Assembly (NCBI GenBank): GCA_022759365.1
Contig: JAEMPJ010000001.1
Span: 31,299 to 95,298, forward strand
Reading direction: 5' to 3'
Source: Thermogladius sp.
GTDB taxonomy: Archaea > Thermoproteota > Thermoprotei_A > Sulfolobales > Desulfurococcaceae
DNA: 64,000 nt
Part shown: positions 1 to 9,124 of the stretch, piece by piece
Numbering within the stretch: the stretch's first letter is position 1
How the letters are laid out: each line of letters starts with the position of its first letter
Position numbers and translations under genes: made by a program
The notes under the pieces: generated by a model
The model's database searches: none
Told to the model about the DNA's origin: nothing
Seen by the model: the letters and a program-made list of their open reading frames with translations, nothing else

Positions 1-1015
1 CATTGACAAGACTACGAAGTCGATCTCCATTGGAAGATACTATGCTGTAGATGGGTTTTCGCCTAAACCCATTCGGGTTGTAACGCACATACATAGCGAC
101 CACTTAATGGGGCTTAAAGACAGTTTGAGGTTCTCCAGCTTTATAGTGGGGACACCTCTAACCCTCGACCTCATAGAAGAGATAGCATTACAGGATAGCG
201 AGTCACGCGACCTGTTTAAGGCAAAGAAAAAGCCGTTGAACTACGGTGAGAAGCTAGAGTTCTACGACTCCACACTCACGCTATTGGAGAACGACCATAC
301 GTTTGGGGCATGCCAGGTCATGATAGAGGTTGACGGTGTTAGAGTGGGTTATACAGGTGACATAAAACTAGGGGGTAAAACAAGGATCATGAAGGATCTA
401 GACGTGTTGATAATAGAATCAACGTACGGGTCGCCAAGGTATAGGAGGCCTTTCAAGCAGAGTGTCCACGAAATACTCCTTGACACTGTAAGGTATGGAT
501 TAAGAAAGTATGGTGTAGTCCACATCTACGGTTACCACGGGAAGCTACAGGAGGTCATGGTCTACCTTAGAAGCAATGGCATTGACGTCCCGTTCCTAAT
601 GTCGGAGAACGTTTTCCGCGCTACTAGGATCCTTGAGAAACACCATATCCTGATCGGCAACTTCTACAGGGAAAGGGAGAAAAATAGCTTCGAGCAATAT
701 GTGCTGTTTAAACATTTCAACCAGGCGAAATATCGTAGGATCGACGGCAGCGTCCTAAACATAATTCTAAGTGGATGGGAGTTCGAGAATCCTGGTAGGA
801 GGGTTGATGAGCACACTTGGTTGATCGCTCTAAGCGACCACGCCGATTTCGATGACCTGATCACCTACGTTGAAAAATCTAGTCCACAGATCGTCGTCAT
901 AGATGCGTCGAGGGATGGCGAGCCTTTTGAGCTAGCTGAAGAGCTCGTGAGGAGGGGTTTCATCGCGTTCGTCCTTCCACCTAAAGGTGATGGGAACCAT
1001 GCTGGCTTTAGTTAG
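1..1015 (+). CDS. Metallo-beta-lactamase fold nuclease-like protein (5' partial)
   Basis: Predicted beta-CASP/CPSF-like metallohydrolase, probably acting on nucleic acid in the cytoplasm. The reading frame is open from base 2, and the first ATG (107) lies after the catalytic THIHSDH motif (HxHxDH) encoded at about 89-106, so the gene must start upstream of that ATG and probably before the window. Further metal-site motifs follow: YTGDIK, an IIESTYG segment, and near the C-terminus SDHADF, typical of the RNA-processing and DNA-processing branch of the fold. Residues between these look like an alpha/beta beta-CASP-type insertion, but I cannot confirm it. It ends 29 bases inside the longest reading of the following glycosyltransferase, suggesting co-transcription. 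Whether the substrate is RNA or DNA cannot be told from sequence alone. Confidence 0.8.
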   Translation, partial: IDKTTKSISIGRYYAVDGFSPKPIRVVTHIHSDHLMGLKDSLRFSSFIVGTPLTLDLIEEIALQDSESRDLFKAKKKPLNYGEKLEFYDSTLTLLENDHTFGACQVMIEVDGVRVGYTGDIKLGGKTRIMKDLDVLIIESTYGSPRYRRPFKQSVHEILLDTVRYGLRKYGVVHIYGYHGKLQEVMVYLRSNGIDVPFLMSENVFRATRILEKHHILIGNFYREREKNSFEQYVLFKHFNQAKYRRIDGSVLNIILSGWEFENPGRRVDEHTWLIALSDHADFDDLITYVEKSSPQIVVIDASRDGEPFELAEELVRRGFIAFVLPPKGDGNHAGFS

Positions 1016-2099
1016 GCACCACATGATCGGTTCTCTTCTGATGGGGCCCGGGGGCTCGGAATACGTCTCGCTGGAGACGGCTATCGCGTTGAAGAAAGCT
1101 GGTTTCGAAGTCTACCTGGACTCGCTTGGTGTGAGGACTTTTGACAAACTTGTATCGTTGAGCGAATTCTATGGTTTAAGCTACGAAGAAATCTCAGATA
1201 TAGGCCTAGGCTACCCTGATGAGAAGGTAGATATTGTGATCAACACAAGCGGGGACGTGCTCTCCGGTAGAAGCCAGGTGGTCTACCTCCACTACCCCTC
1301 CTTCCTCGAGGTCAACACCTACTATCCTGCTGTGAAGGGGTTCGCCAGAGCTTTGGGCAACTTGTACTCTCTACTCAACAGTCTGTTCTTCCCCCTCTAC
1401 ATCAAATACACAAGGGTTTTCATAGCAAACTCCAGTTTGACGGCATGGTTCTTCAATAAAGTTTACGGTGTAGAGCCGGTTATAGTGTATCCTCCCGTGA
1501 ACCTAGATGATATAATCGGTGAAGAGCCTCTGGGCTTTAAGGATAGGGATCCCAGGATATTGATCATATCAAGGTTTTCCCCCGAGAAGAATTTGGAGAA
1601 AGCTGTCTCAATAGGAAAAATAGTTAAAGAACGCAAGCTGAACATGGAGATAGTGATAGCCGGCTCATTCTCAGAGATGAATGGATGGTATTTGAAGAAG
1701 ATTATCAATGAAATCGAGGAGAACAACCTAGGTGACATTGTAACATTGAGGCTAAACATCTCGAGGAAAGAGCTTGTAAAGCTATACAAGACATCCCTCC
1801 TCTACGTGCATCTCACACCAATGGAGCACTTCGGGATCTCAATTGTCGAGTCCATGGCCGCGGGGACGCCCACAATAATCCCGAGGAACAGTGGGGCGTG
1901 GATCGACATAGTTGGCGGAAACCCTGAGATAAGCCTGCCATACTCCGACTTGAATGAACTAATAGAACACGTCGTGAGGATTACGAAGGATGAAGAGTTG
2001 TGGAGGAAAATAAGCTTTAACGCAAGGCTTAAGAGCCTGAGCTTCAGCAGGTACAGGTATCACGAGGAGATATCGAATATAGTGAGGAAACTAGTCTAG
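999..2099 (+). CDS. Glycosyltransferase family 4 (GT-B fold)
   Basis: Retaining GT-B glycosyltransferase that would transfer an activated sugar onto a lipid or glycan, likely for N-glycan or surface polysaccharide assembly on the inner membrane face. The C-terminal half carries the family hallmarks: IISRFSPEKN at the start of the nucleotide-sugar domain and EHFGISIVE (the E-x7-E signature) followed by MAAGTP. The N-terminal half resembles the acceptor domain of ALG11-like enzymes (LHYPSF segment). GTG 987 and ATG 990 are possible starts, but ATG 999 has a well-spaced AAAGGTGAT ribosome site at 983-991, so I chose it. Length (about 366 aa) is normal. The acceptor is unknown. Confidence 0.85.
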   Translation: MLALVRHHMIGSLLMGPGGSEYVSLETAIALKKAGFEVYLDSLGVRTFDKLVSLSEFYGLSYEEISDIGLGYPDEKVDIVINTSGDVLSGRSQVVYLHYPSFLEVNTYYPAVKGFARALGNLYSLLNSLFFPLYIKYTRVFIANSSLTAWFFNKVYGVEPVIVYPPVNLDDIIGEEPLGFKDRDPRILIISRFSPEKNLEKAVSIGKIVKERKLNMEIVIAGSFSEMNGWYLKKIINEIEENNLGDIVTLRLNISRKELVKLYKTSLLYVHLTPMEHFGISIVESMAAGTPTIIPRNSGAWIDIVGGNPEISLPYSDLNELIEHVVRITKDEELWRKISFNARLKSLSFSRYRYHEEISNIVRKLV

Positions 2100-2169
2100 A
2101 GGCTTGGACACACCGACGGGTTTTCTCAGGCAGGTGCGCTGAAATTATTAAGCAGGACACCTATACAAT

Positions 2170-2235
2170 ATAGTTGTGATGAGAGATCGCGGGTCTTAGT
2201 GGCCGGAATGCTGAAAAAGAGTCGAGCTGAGAATC
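2170..2235 (+). ncRNA. Candidate C/D box sRNA
   Basis: Box C GTGATGA (2176-2182), a 12-base guide GAGATCGCGGGT, D'-like CTTA (2195-2198), C'-like TGCTGA (2209-2214), a second 12-base guide AAAAGAGTCGAG and box D CTGA (2227-2230). The 55-base C-to-D span and both 12-base guides fit archaeal C/D guide RNAs. A TATA-like AATTATTAAGC at 2142-2152 predicts transcription starting near 2175. D' and C' deviate from consensus and the terminal stem is weak. Targets were not identified. Confidence 0.5.
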
Positions 2236-2764
2236 ATTTTTTCTTAGCTCTCTCAATGGCGTCCCTAATTCTCTTCAAGGCTTCTTCTCTGCTCTTCCAG
2301 GCTAAAACCTTCACCCATTTACCTTTCTCAAGCTCTTTATAGTGCTGGAAGAAGTGGGCTATCCTCTGCTTCACGATATCCGGGAGGTCTGTGATGTCCT
2401 TTATATTCTCGAATCTAGCGTCGATCTTCTCGTAGGGTACGGCGACTATCTTCAGATCCCTACCCTTCTCATCCTCTGTCTCCAGAGCCCCTATGGGTCG
2501 AACCTTAATAACAGAGCCCGGTATCAAGGGGTCCTGCATGTATATTAGAACGTCTACAGGGTCGCCGTCTTCTTCCAGGGTTCCCGGTATGAAACCGTAG
2601 TTGAACGGGTAGACCATGGATGTGAACAGTATTCTGTCGACTTGGAGCACGCCTGTCTCTTTGTCTATCTCGTATTTCACGCCAGTATTCATCGGTATTT
2701 CAACCACAACATTGACAACCTCAGGTGCCTTATCGCCTGGGCCTATCTTATCGTATATACCCAC
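2234..2764 (-). CDS. ppa: Inorganic pyrophosphatase, family I
   Basis: Soluble cytoplasmic pyrophosphatase that hydrolyses diphosphate to two phosphates and so pulls nucleotide-polymerising and activation reactions forward. The family signature D-x-D-P-x-D is present (D66, D68, D71), with YGFIPGT just before it and a KGRD/lysine-rich segment near residue 100 matching the metal and phosphate site. At 176 residues it has the usual length of archaeal/bacterial family I enzymes. It stands alone, with the unknown gene 2822-3238 upstream on the same strand; its 3' end abuts a C/D sRNA candidate on the other strand. Assignment is secure. Confidence 0.95.
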   Translation of the reverse strand: MGIYDKIGPGDKAPEVVNVVVEIPMNTGVKYEIDKETGVLQVDRILFTSMVYPFNYGFIPGTLEEDGDPVDVLIYMQDPLIPGSVIKVRPIGALETEDEKGRDLKIVAVPYEKIDARFENIKDITDLPDIVKQRIAHFFQHYKELEKGKWVKVLAWKSREEALKRIRDAIERAKKK

Positions 2765-2821
2765 AGCAGCTCACCAGACTCAACAGTAGCCTGGACGGGA
2801 GACTTAAATCTAACGGCGCCC

Positions 2822-3238
2822 TTAGCTACTGAGCCTTATCAGGATGCTCGCGGGGACGCCGTCACGTAGTACTACAGTGATTTTTGCCTCTATATCGAGG
2901 TTTGCAAGCGGCTCAAGGCTTTTCCTTATCGACTGCAGAACCTGGATGTTCTTGTTCAGCCTCTCAACCGCTTCTTCAATGACCTTACTTTCCTCTTCGG
3001 CGGAGGGGTCTATTATCAGCTTTGAGTCCTTCAAGTCTATCACTGTTGATTTCTTGGTCTCGCCTACCCCTAGTGTCTTCAAGAGGTCTTTCAACTTCTT
3101 CTCCTGCTCCGATCTAACCCTGACGTCTTCAAGTCTCCTTAAAAACTCCGCTAGTAGGGCTCTGTAACTGTTAACTTCCTCATCAATAAACTTCACTAAC
3201 TCCCCTATGGATTTGAATTCTCTCACAACCATGGACAT
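2822..3238 (-). CDS. Hypothetical coiled-coil protein
   Basis: I do not recognise this 138-residue protein. It is rich in Glu, Lys, Leu and Arg with heptad-like spacing at about residues 10-50 and 85-115, consistent with two long helices or a coiled coil, joined by a short beta-prone segment and ending in a beta-like stretch (ITVVLRDG). It has no cysteines, signal peptide or membrane segment. The start ATG has GGTGT just upstream. It sits between sucD and ppa on the same strand, with gaps of roughly 50 bases, so co-transcription is possible. No function can be inferred. Confidence 0.7.
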   Translation of the reverse strand: MSMVVREFKSIGELVKFIDEEVNSYRALLAEFLRRLEDVRVRSEQEKKLKDLLKTLGVGETKKSTVIDLKDSKLIIDPSAEEESKVIEEAVERLNKNIQVLQSIRKSLEPLANLDIEAKITVVLRDGVPASILIRLSS

Positions 3239-3287
3239 GTGTACACCACTAAACTATATTTCTAGAGCCGAAAGTTAAAAATGTTGA

Positions 3288-4157
3288 TTAGACTCCTAAA
3301 CCCTTCAGCAACGATGGTATATCGCTAACCTTCCTCGCGACCGGTATGCCGCTCTCCGTCAATGCCTTAACCTTTGATTCATAGTCACCTAGACCCATCG
3401 AGATTATAGCTCCAGCGTGCCCCATCCTCTTCTCTCTGGGGGCCGATCTGCCGGCTATATAGGCTACGACGGGCTTCTTCTCGGCAAGACCAGAGTAGTA
3501 TTTGGCGAACCTCTCCTCCAGGTCTCCACCTATCTCCCCCACCAACACTACATACCTTGTCTTCGGGTCTTCGAGGAACATATTGTATACTTCAATGAAG
3601 TCCAGCCCTGTCACGGGGTCACCCCCGATCCCGATTGCGACTGAGACGCCTAGCCCCGATCTACTTAACTGCCAGGCGACTTCATATGAGAGAGTGCCGC
3701 TCCTCGACATGACGGCCACTACACCCGGCTTATAGTAGTTTGCCGGCATTATGCCAAGCTTGGTTTCCCCTGGTACAATGAGGCCCGGGGTGTTGGGGCC
3801 CACTATCGTCACGCCTTTCAACTTCGCGTAGTGGACAATCCTCAGCTCCTCTAATAGAGGAATGCCTTCGGTGACCACAACGATCAGCTTGATATCGTTC
3901 TCAACAGCCTCTAACACAGCATCATAGGCTGCTCTAGCTGGGACGAACACTACTGAAGCGTCCACTCCCCCGGTCTCCCTCAAAGCCTCTCTAACAGTGT
4001 TGAAGACCCTAACCCCGTGAACCGTGGAGCCGCCCTTGCCGGGCGTGACGCCGGCGACTATCCTCGTACCATACTCCAACATGAGCTTTGTGTGGAAGCT
4101 ACCCTCTTTCCCAGTTATCCCCTGGACGAGAACCCTCGTATTCTTCCCAGCTATCAA
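3288..4157 (-). CDS. sucD: Succinyl-CoA synthetase alpha subunit
   Basis: Catalytic alpha subunit of the ADP/GDP-forming succinate-CoA ligase, interconverting succinyl-CoA with succinate plus nucleoside triphosphate. The CoA-binding Rossmann domain begins with VQGITGKEG, and the phosphorylated histidine lies in GHAGAI (H247). The 289-residue length is normal. It overlaps the beta subunit gene by four bases (ATGA), so the pair is translationally coupled. In an anaerobic crenarchaeon it may serve a partial citric acid cycle or ATP formation from acyl-CoA; that role is inference. Confidence 0.95.
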   Translation of the reverse strand: MIAGKNTRVLVQGITGKEGSFHTKLMLEYGTRIVAGVTPGKGGSTVHGVRVFNTVREALRETGGVDASVVFVPARAAYDAVLEAVENDIKLIVVVTEGIPLLEELRIVHYAKLKGVTIVGPNTPGLIVPGETKLGIMPANYYKPGVVAVMSRSGTLSYEVAWQLSRSGLGVSVAIGIGGDPVTGLDFIEVYNMFLEDPKTRYVVLVGEIGGDLEERFAKYYSGLAEKKPVVAYIAGRSAPREKRMGHAGAIISMGLGDYESKVKALTESGIPVARKVSDIPSLLKGLGV

Positions 4158-5308
4158 ACCCCACCACCCCGTGAGATCTCAACTGCCCTGCGAACCGCTT
4201 CGTCCACATCCTCATAGACCAATAGCCCTGCCTCCCTAAGGATTCTAACACCCTCCTCCTGGTTTGTGCCCATAAGCCTAACGACCACAGGTTTCTTTGA
4301 ACCCGTCTCCTCGATCGCTTGCTTAACACCCAAGGCTACTTCATCACACCTGGTCATACCCCCGAAGATGTTAACCAGCACAACCCTTACGCGGGGGTTC
4401 TCGAGTAGGAGTCTAACAGCCTCCTTAACCCTGTCCCTCGAGGCCCCTCCGCCTGACCACACGTCGAGGAAGTTAGCCGGCTTCCCGCCATAGTACTCTA
4501 TTAGATCCATTGTGGCCATAGTCAACCCGGCTCCGTTGCCTATCACCCCGATGTAGCCATCAAGGGACACGTAGGTGAAGCCTTTCTCCCTAGCACTCCT
4601 CTCCTCACTCGTCAACTCCCTGTATTTCAATTTTTCTAGATCAGGGTGCCTGAACAAGCTGTTGTCGTCGACCAGTATCTTAGCGTCGAGTGCTATGAGA
4701 GAGCCGGAGCAGTCTACCGCGAGTGGATTTATCTCGACGAGCTCGGCGTCGTAGTCCACCATAATCCTGTAGAGGCCGGCCAGGATCCTCTCAACCTCGC
4801 CCCAAGCCTCAGCCGGTAGACCTATGAAAGACGCTATAGTCCTCGCAATATAAGGCGAGAAGCCAATGTACGGGTTGGTGTTCAACTTAACTAATGACTC
4901 AGGGTTCTTCCTCGCTAACTCCTCGATTTCAACGCCCCCGATCTTCGACGCAATGTAGACCAGAGATCTAGACGCCCTGTCGACCGTGAGGGATAAATAG
5001 AGCTCGCGGGACACGCAGACCTTCTTCTCCACTAGGAGGAGTTCAACCCTGGAGCCCTTGATTTCCTTAGAGAGCATCTCGCCGGCGAGACGGTAGGCTT
5101 CATCAGGGCTCTCAGCAAACTTCACACCACCCGCCAACCCTCTACCACCAACAGGCACCTGCGCTTTTATCACCGAAGAACCTAGCTTGGCGACTGCCTC
5201 CCTAGCCTCCTGGGGCGTTCTGCAAACCACGCCCTCGGGTGTTCTAATACCGTATCTTCTGAAGATCTCTTTAGCCTCATACTCTAGAAGCCTCATTCCA
5301 CCGCGCAC
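4154..5308 (-). CDS. sucC: Succinyl-CoA synthetase beta subunit
   Basis: Nucleotide-binding beta subunit partnering SucD. The N-terminus [15 protein letters not shown] is the classic opening of the ATP-grasp domain, followed by the glycine-rich [11 protein letters not shown] loop; the C-terminal domain contains [13 protein letters not shown], the conserved segment that meets the alpha subunit. The longest reading starts at GTG 5308; ATG 5296 matches the family start equally well, but its GGTGG lies only two bases upstream. A TATA-like run (TTTTTTATCG, near 5336-5345) would favour a nearly leaderless GTG start. The four-base overlap with sucD indicates a two-gene operon. Confidence 0.95.
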   Translation of the reverse strand: MRGGMRLLEYEAKEIFRRYGIRTPEGVVCRTPQEAREAVAKLGSSVIKAQVPVGGRGLAGGVKFAESPDEAYRLAGEMLSKEIKGSRVELLLVEKKVCVSRELYLSLTVDRASRSLVYIASKIGGVEIEELARKNPESLVKLNTNPYIGFSPYIARTIASFIGLPAEAWGEVERILAGLYRIMVDYDAELVEINPLAVDCSGSLIALDAKILVDDNSLFRHPDLEKLKYRELTSEERSAREKGFTYVSLDGYIGVIGNGAGLTMATMDLIEYYGGKPANFLDVWSGGGASRDRVKEAVRLLLENPRVRVVLVNIFGGMTRCDEVALGVKQAIEETGSKKPVVVRLMGTNQEEGVRILREAGLLVYEDVDEAVRRAVEISRGGGV

Positions 5309-5354
5309 CCGTAGTGTTGGTGATAAGCTTACACGATAAAAAAGTATGTTTTAG

Positions 5355-6080
5355 TCAACACAATATTAATTCATACTTGTTCACTATTTTGTTTACAACA
5401 ATAGCCTTCGACTCGTCTCCAATAAACACCACCTTGCTGAACCTCCTCTTCAACTCGTCAGCTACCCCCTTAACCTTGAGCTCATACTCTTTGGGTATCC
5501 CCTTTGATCCCAGCAACCAGGTTAGAGATACCACTTCTACCTCCATAGAGCTGGGCTTGAACCCCTCTTTAATCCAGCTGGCAAGCTTCACTAAACAACC
5601 CGCGTCCCGCTCCACAGGCTCACTGAGAATCTTTATCACCGCGTCAACGAGCTCAGGGTCTTTAACCCAGTGATCGGACAACTCCGCAGTCAACATGTCT
5701 AGCTGAGAGGCGTGTTCAATGTACTTGTCCCGCAACTCCTCCGCTCCCTTGCTAATAGCATCCCTCAAGACTCTCATAGAGCTAGCCAGGTTGTTGATGC
5801 GGTCTACAATTGAAACCAGTCTGCATAAATCAATTAAATCGACCGTTTTCTCCAGCGAGCAAAACACTTTCAAGCACTTCACAGTATCCTCAAGAGTGTC
5901 GTCTATAACCACATACACGTGGCGGTTCACCCTCTGAAGCCTCCTTAACGATTCTTTCAACGCGTGGAGAAGCTTCTTCTCAGGGTCAACTAGAAAAAGA
6001 GGCAGAGTAGCTAGTGCTACACCCTCATCCCTGCTCAAAGCCTCTATGATCTCCTCAACACAAGGGTCTCTCCCGCTCAA
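5355..6080 (-). CDS. Hypothetical protein, nucleoside operon
   Basis: I do not recognise this 241-residue protein. It is mainly helical and soluble, with an early beta-prone RHVYVVIDD stretch near residue 55 and a C-terminal KVVFIGDES stretch; there are seven cysteines but no CxxC pair. Its start overlaps the stop of the PfkB kinase gene by four bases, making it the last gene of a four-gene overlapping operon with a phosphoesterase, uridine phosphorylase and PfkB kinase. Its 3' end lies about 50 bases from the sucC start. Function unknown; a role in nucleoside use is only guilt by association. Confidence 0.7.
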   Translation of the reverse strand: MSGRDPCVEEIIEALSRDEGVALATLPLFLVDPEKKLLHALKESLRRLQRVNRHVYVVIDDTLEDTVKCLKVFCSLEKTVDLIDLCRLVSIVDRINNLASSMRVLRDAISKGAEELRDKYIEHASQLDMLTAELSDHWVKDPELVDAVIKILSEPVERDAGCLVKLASWIKEGFKPSSMEVEVVSLTWLLGSKGIPKEYELKVKGVADELKRRFSKVVFIGDESKAIVVNKIVNKYELILC

Positions 6081-7048
6081 ATCAACTCTCCTAGCCTAGC
6101 CTCATCAAACTTGCCGAGATCCTCTACGTAGGTTTTCTCTAGCTGCTTATTAAACAAGTTTCTATCCCAGCACAGGATGCTCCCCTTACAGAAGGTCTTG
6201 AAAGTACCTGCCGCGAGACCGTGCAACAAGGCCTTCAACGGGTCGCGGCTGTCAAGGTAGGCGGCGTTGAAGAATGCGGCAAAGGCGTCACCTGCCCCTG
6301 TGGCATTCACTGGTTTCCTAACAGGGTCGGAGAACCCTCTCAAAGCCCTCCCACCACCCGTGAGAACTACAGCGCCCTCCCCGCCTTTCTTCACCACGAC
6401 GAGGTCCGCACCTCTCTTCAAAATCTGTGCCAAACCTGCTGGTCTAAGCGTTCTCGCTTCAGGCTTATTCAAGTAGATTATATTGACATAGCGGGCTGCT
6501 TTGACCACGTTTTCAGGTTCCTCAAGTGCGTAGAGGCCTGGGTCGTAGGATAAGATCGTACCATACGTCTTAGCCACCACGCCTAACTCCTCCACAAGCC
6601 CGGGGGCGACGGAGGCCAGGTGTATAACGTTCGCGTCCTTAATCAACTGCCTCGGTATGTCTCCAAGCGTGAGAAACTCGTTAGCACCACGGTACTTGAT
6701 CATGGATCTCTCACCTCCACTGGAGACGAAAACCGCGACGACACCGGGTAGCTCGTCGACGAGCTTAATGTACCTCACGTCAACCCCTATGGCCTTAATC
6801 TCCTCGATGAGCTTCTGGGATAGTGCGTGAGTGGAGGTTGAAGCCACTAGATACGCGTAGTGCCCGTAGTAAGTTGCCGCCACAGCGTAGTTTAAAGCCG
6901 CCCCTCCAGGGCTTATATTGAACTCTCTCGCGTAGACAGACTCATCTTTTCCAGGCATTTTGTCGATGTAAAAAACCATGTCTACGTTGATATTCCCGAC
7001 ACTAACGTGGACGGGTTTTTGGCTATTAAGCTCTCTTCCTCTTCTCAA
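6077..7048 (-). CDS. PfkB family sugar/nucleoside kinase
   Basis: Ribokinase-fold kinase. The N-terminal substrate site (VSVGNINVDMVF, SPGGAALNYA) and the C-terminal PfkB signature NATGAGD with catalytic D254 are intact. The open frame begins at TTG 7048, 23 bases inside the uridine phosphorylase gene, with GGGGAG a few bases upstream; no ATG or GTG lies between there and the conserved N-terminus. Being translationally tied to uridine phosphorylase, likely substrates are a nucleoside or the ribose-1-phosphate that the phosphorylase releases (as in the archaeal pentose bisphosphate route), but the exact substrate and phosphate donor cannot be read from sequence. Confidence 0.85.
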   Translation of the reverse strand: MRRGRELNSQKPVHVSVGNINVDMVFYIDKMPGKDESVYAREFNISPGGAALNYAVAATYYGHYAYLVASTSTHALSQKLIEEIKAIGVDVRYIKLVDELPGVVAVFVSSGGERSMIKYRGANEFLTLGDIPRQLIKDANVIHLASVAPGLVEELGVVAKTYGTILSYDPGLYALEEPENVVKAARYVNIIYLNKPEARTLRPAGLAQILKRGADLVVVKKGGEGAVVLTGGGRALRGFSDPVRKPVNATGAGDAFAAFFNAAYLDSRDPLKALLHGLAAGTFKTFCKGSILCWDRNLFNKQLEKTYVEDLGKFDEARLGELI

Positions 7049-7892
7049 ACCACTCCCCGATCACGGATGGTGTAATACCCGGCCTACCCTTCTTCAATGC
7101 GGCGTCGTCCCATTCGCTTAGAATCTTAACCGCCTCGTTCGCAACCCTTATAGCGTCTTCCACCCCGGCATCAACCACGAACTCCTCTGTCTCCCTGTTC
7201 GCTATCGCCGCGCAGACGGCGCCAGCCCTCAGCCCGTAGATGTTAGCCAAGGTGAATATTGTAGCGGCCTCCATCTCGAAGTTCAGGACTCGGATAGACC
7301 TGAGAAACTCTATTAAACCCTTCTGGAAGGGGGGCAGATACCCCTTGAAACCGGGCCTCTCCTGCCCCACGTAGAAACTATCGCTACTAGCCGTTAACCC
7401 AACGTGGTATCTCACACCTAGCTCCTCCGCGGCCTCGATTAAAGCCAATACGACATCATAGGAGGCTACAGCAGGGTACTCTGGTATAACATAGTGCCTG
7501 CTCGTCCCATCCATCCTCACAGCGCCGGTTGATATCACGAGGTCGCCTAATTTGATCTCCCTCGTCAAAGCCCCCGTAGTCCCGACTCTTATAAATGTGT
7601 CTGCACCAACCCTGGCTAGCTCCTCGACAGCTATTGCCGTAGCAGGCCCGCCGATCCCCGTGCTAGTGGCGCTTATGAAAACACCCTTGTAGTAGCCGCT
7701 GTACGTAACGTACTCGCGGTGGGAGGCGACCTGCCAGCTTCTATCCCAGTACCTAGCTATCCGGGGCACTCTCTCAGGGTCGCCTGGAAGGAGGACATAC
7801 CTGGAGACATCGCCTGGTTTAACAGCGAGGTGGTAGACCCTGCCTTCAGCGCTGACAGGCTGACTAGCCGACTTCAACTTCTCTTCAACCAA
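7026..7892 (-). CDS. udp: Uridine/nucleoside phosphorylase
   Basis: Cytoplasmic phosphorylase of the PNP/UDP family I, cleaving a nucleoside with phosphate into base and ribose-1-phosphate. Visible motifs are the phosphate-binding PGDPER (about 36-41), RVGTTGA (102-108), SDSFYVGQ and the ribose-binding FEMEA (205-209). SDSFYVGQ and the overall length (288 aa) favour uridine phosphorylase over purine or MTA phosphorylases. It overlaps the phosphoesterase upstream by 8 bases and the PfkB kinase downstream by 23 bases. Confidence 0.9.
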   Translation of the reverse strand: MVEEKLKSASQPVSAEGRVYHLAVKPGDVSRYVLLPGDPERVPRIARYWDRSWQVASHREYVTYSGYYKGVFISATSTGIGGPATAIAVEELARVGADTFIRVGTTGALTREIKLGDLVISTGAVRMDGTSRHYVIPEYPAVASYDVVLALIEAAEELGVRYHVGLTASSDSFYVGQERPGFKGYLPPFQKGLIEFLRSIRVLNFEMEAATIFTLANIYGLRAGAVCAAIANRETEEFVVDAGVEDAIRVANEAVKILSEWDDAALKKGRPGITPSVIGEWFEKRKRA

Positions 7893-8421
7893 CTCGGCCG
7901 ACCTCTAATATGGAAACCTCGAGGGTGCTTAAATCCACTATAGCGAATGTGGCTTTATTAGTTAAATACCCGCAGGCCTCCCCGGGGTTTAGGATAAGCC
8001 TGCCGCCGGTTTTCTCGACCAACGGCCTATGGGTGTGGCCGAACATGACGGCATCTACATCCAGGCTCCTAGCAAGGTTTCTGGCAAGCGACTCGGTCTC
8101 AGAGACACTCCCATACCCGTGGAGGAGGGCAATCCGCCTACCCGATAATTCAATGGTCTTTACCCCACTATACAGCTCCCAACCAGCTTCGGCGAAAAGC
8201 TTGGTTAACTGGAGTATGTCGCCGTCGTTGTTGCCTAAAATGCCTATTACCCTAGCATTTTTTAATTCTTCGCGCATCAGCCTTACAGTAAAAGGTGATA
8301 TAAAGTCGCCTAGATGTATGACAGTTTTTACGCCTAACTCATTGAATTCCCCGAGAATCTTCCTCAAGTTAGGCAAATTATCATGAGTATCGCTGAGAAC
8401 CCCTATGATCAAACCGGGCAC
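7885..8421 (-). CDS. YfcE/MJ0936-type metallophosphoesterase
   Basis: Small calcineurin-like phosphodiesterase with all metal-site motifs: D11-T-H13, GD at 38-39, GNND at 63-66, LLHGYG and GHTHRP. It would hydrolyse phosphodiesters in a metal-dependent way; the physiological substrate in this family is mostly unknown. At 178 residues it matches the archaeal MJ0936 type. First gene of the overlapping nucleoside operon, so 2',3'-cyclic or other nucleotide phosphodiesters are plausible substrates (inference). Confidence 0.88.
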   Translation of the reverse strand: MPGLIIGVLSDTHDNLPNLRKILGEFNELGVKTVIHLGDFISPFTVRLMREELKNARVIGILGNNDGDILQLTKLFAEAGWELYSGVKTIELSGRRIALLHGYGSVSETESLARNLARSLDVDAVMFGHTHRPLVEKTGGRLILNPGEACGYLTNKATFAIVDLSTLEVSILEVGRVG

Positions 8422-8451
8422 CAGGAAACCTCTTTGATTATAGGGGAAAAA

Positions 8452-9018
8452 TCACTCTATTTTGATGGAATACCCTTTCTTCTCGGACTTTGTCTTCTTG
8501 AGTTTAACTTCCAAGATGCCGTTCTTGTATGAGGCTTTCGCCGACTGAGGGTCAACTTCGGAGGGTAGTTCGACCTCTTTGTAGTACTTCCTATTAGTAT
8601 CGCTTGCCTTGATGATAAGAGTCCTCTTGTCCTCCCCAACCTCAACGTTGATCTTCTCCTTGTCGACACCCGGCAGCTCACAGACAACGGTTATCTCTTC
8701 ATCACCCTCTATTACGTCTACAAGCGGTTCTCTCTCCTCTGTTATGACGGGTCTTCCTCTCACACGTCTAACGTTGCCGAATTCTTCGAAGACAGGCCTA
8801 CCATCTGGCCCAATCGTCAGCCTAAACCCGTATACGTATGGCCCGTAGACTTTAACTCCTCTTCTCTCAAGCTCCTTCTCGTCTATGGGCACCCTCTCGA
8901 ACTCCCTGAACATCCTCTCCATGTCCTCAAGCATATCGTTGATCATGTCCTCGATGTACCTAAACGGGTCTATGAAGGACCTCCGCCTCCTACGCCAGTA
9001 ATCCCACTCGTCGCTCAT
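8452..9018 (-). CDS. Hsp20/alpha-crystallin small heat-shock protein
   Basis: ATP-independent chaperone that holds unfolding proteins. The alpha-crystallin domain spans roughly residues 90-185 (VDVIEGDEEI to KNGILEVKLKK), preceded by an N-terminal arm rich in Arg, Met and acidic residues. GTG 9030 is possible but ATG 9018 has GGTGGT five bases upstream and is preferred. A TATA box on the minus strand (GTATAAAGG, about 9053-9061) lies at the right distance for a start near 9034. The C-terminal I-x-I anchoring motif may correspond to the final SIKIE. Confidence 0.92.
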   Translation of the reverse strand: MSDEWDYWRRRRRSFIDPFRYIEDMINDMLEDMERMFREFERVPIDEKELERRGVKVYGPYVYGFRLTIGPDGRPVFEEFGNVRRVRGRPVITEEREPLVDVIEGDEEITVVCELPGVDKEKINVEVGEDKRTLIIKASDTNRKYYKEVELPSEVDPQSAKASYKNGILEVKLKKTKSEKKGYSIKIE

Positions 9019-9052
9019 GTCTACCACCACTATATAGATATGATGCTAGAGA

Positions 9053-9061
9053 CCTTTATAC
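9053..9061 (-). promoter_or_regulatory. TATA box of hsp20
   Basis: Reading the minus strand, GGTATAAAGG forms a good BRE-TATA element about 25-27 bases before the likely transcription start near 9034 and upstream of the hsp20 ATG at 9018. Confidence 0.6.
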
Positions 9062-9080
9062 CTAAGCATGGTTGAACGAA

Positions 9081-9090
9081 TATATTATAA
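9081..9090 (+). promoter_or_regulatory. TATA box of the YjbQ-pncB unit
   Basis: TATATTATAA predicts a start near 9110-9115, which is followed by a GGGGG ribosome site (9115-9119) and TTG at 9125. This argues against the upstream ATG at 9068 as the translation start. Confidence 0.5.
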
Positions 9091-9124
9091 GCGTGGACAC
9101 CAATATGGCTTGAAGGGGGTTGCT

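Noticed and set aside
2342-2869. Plus-strand open frames opposite the pyrophosphatase gene
   Set aside because: They are antisense shadows of ppa, with no family features of their own.
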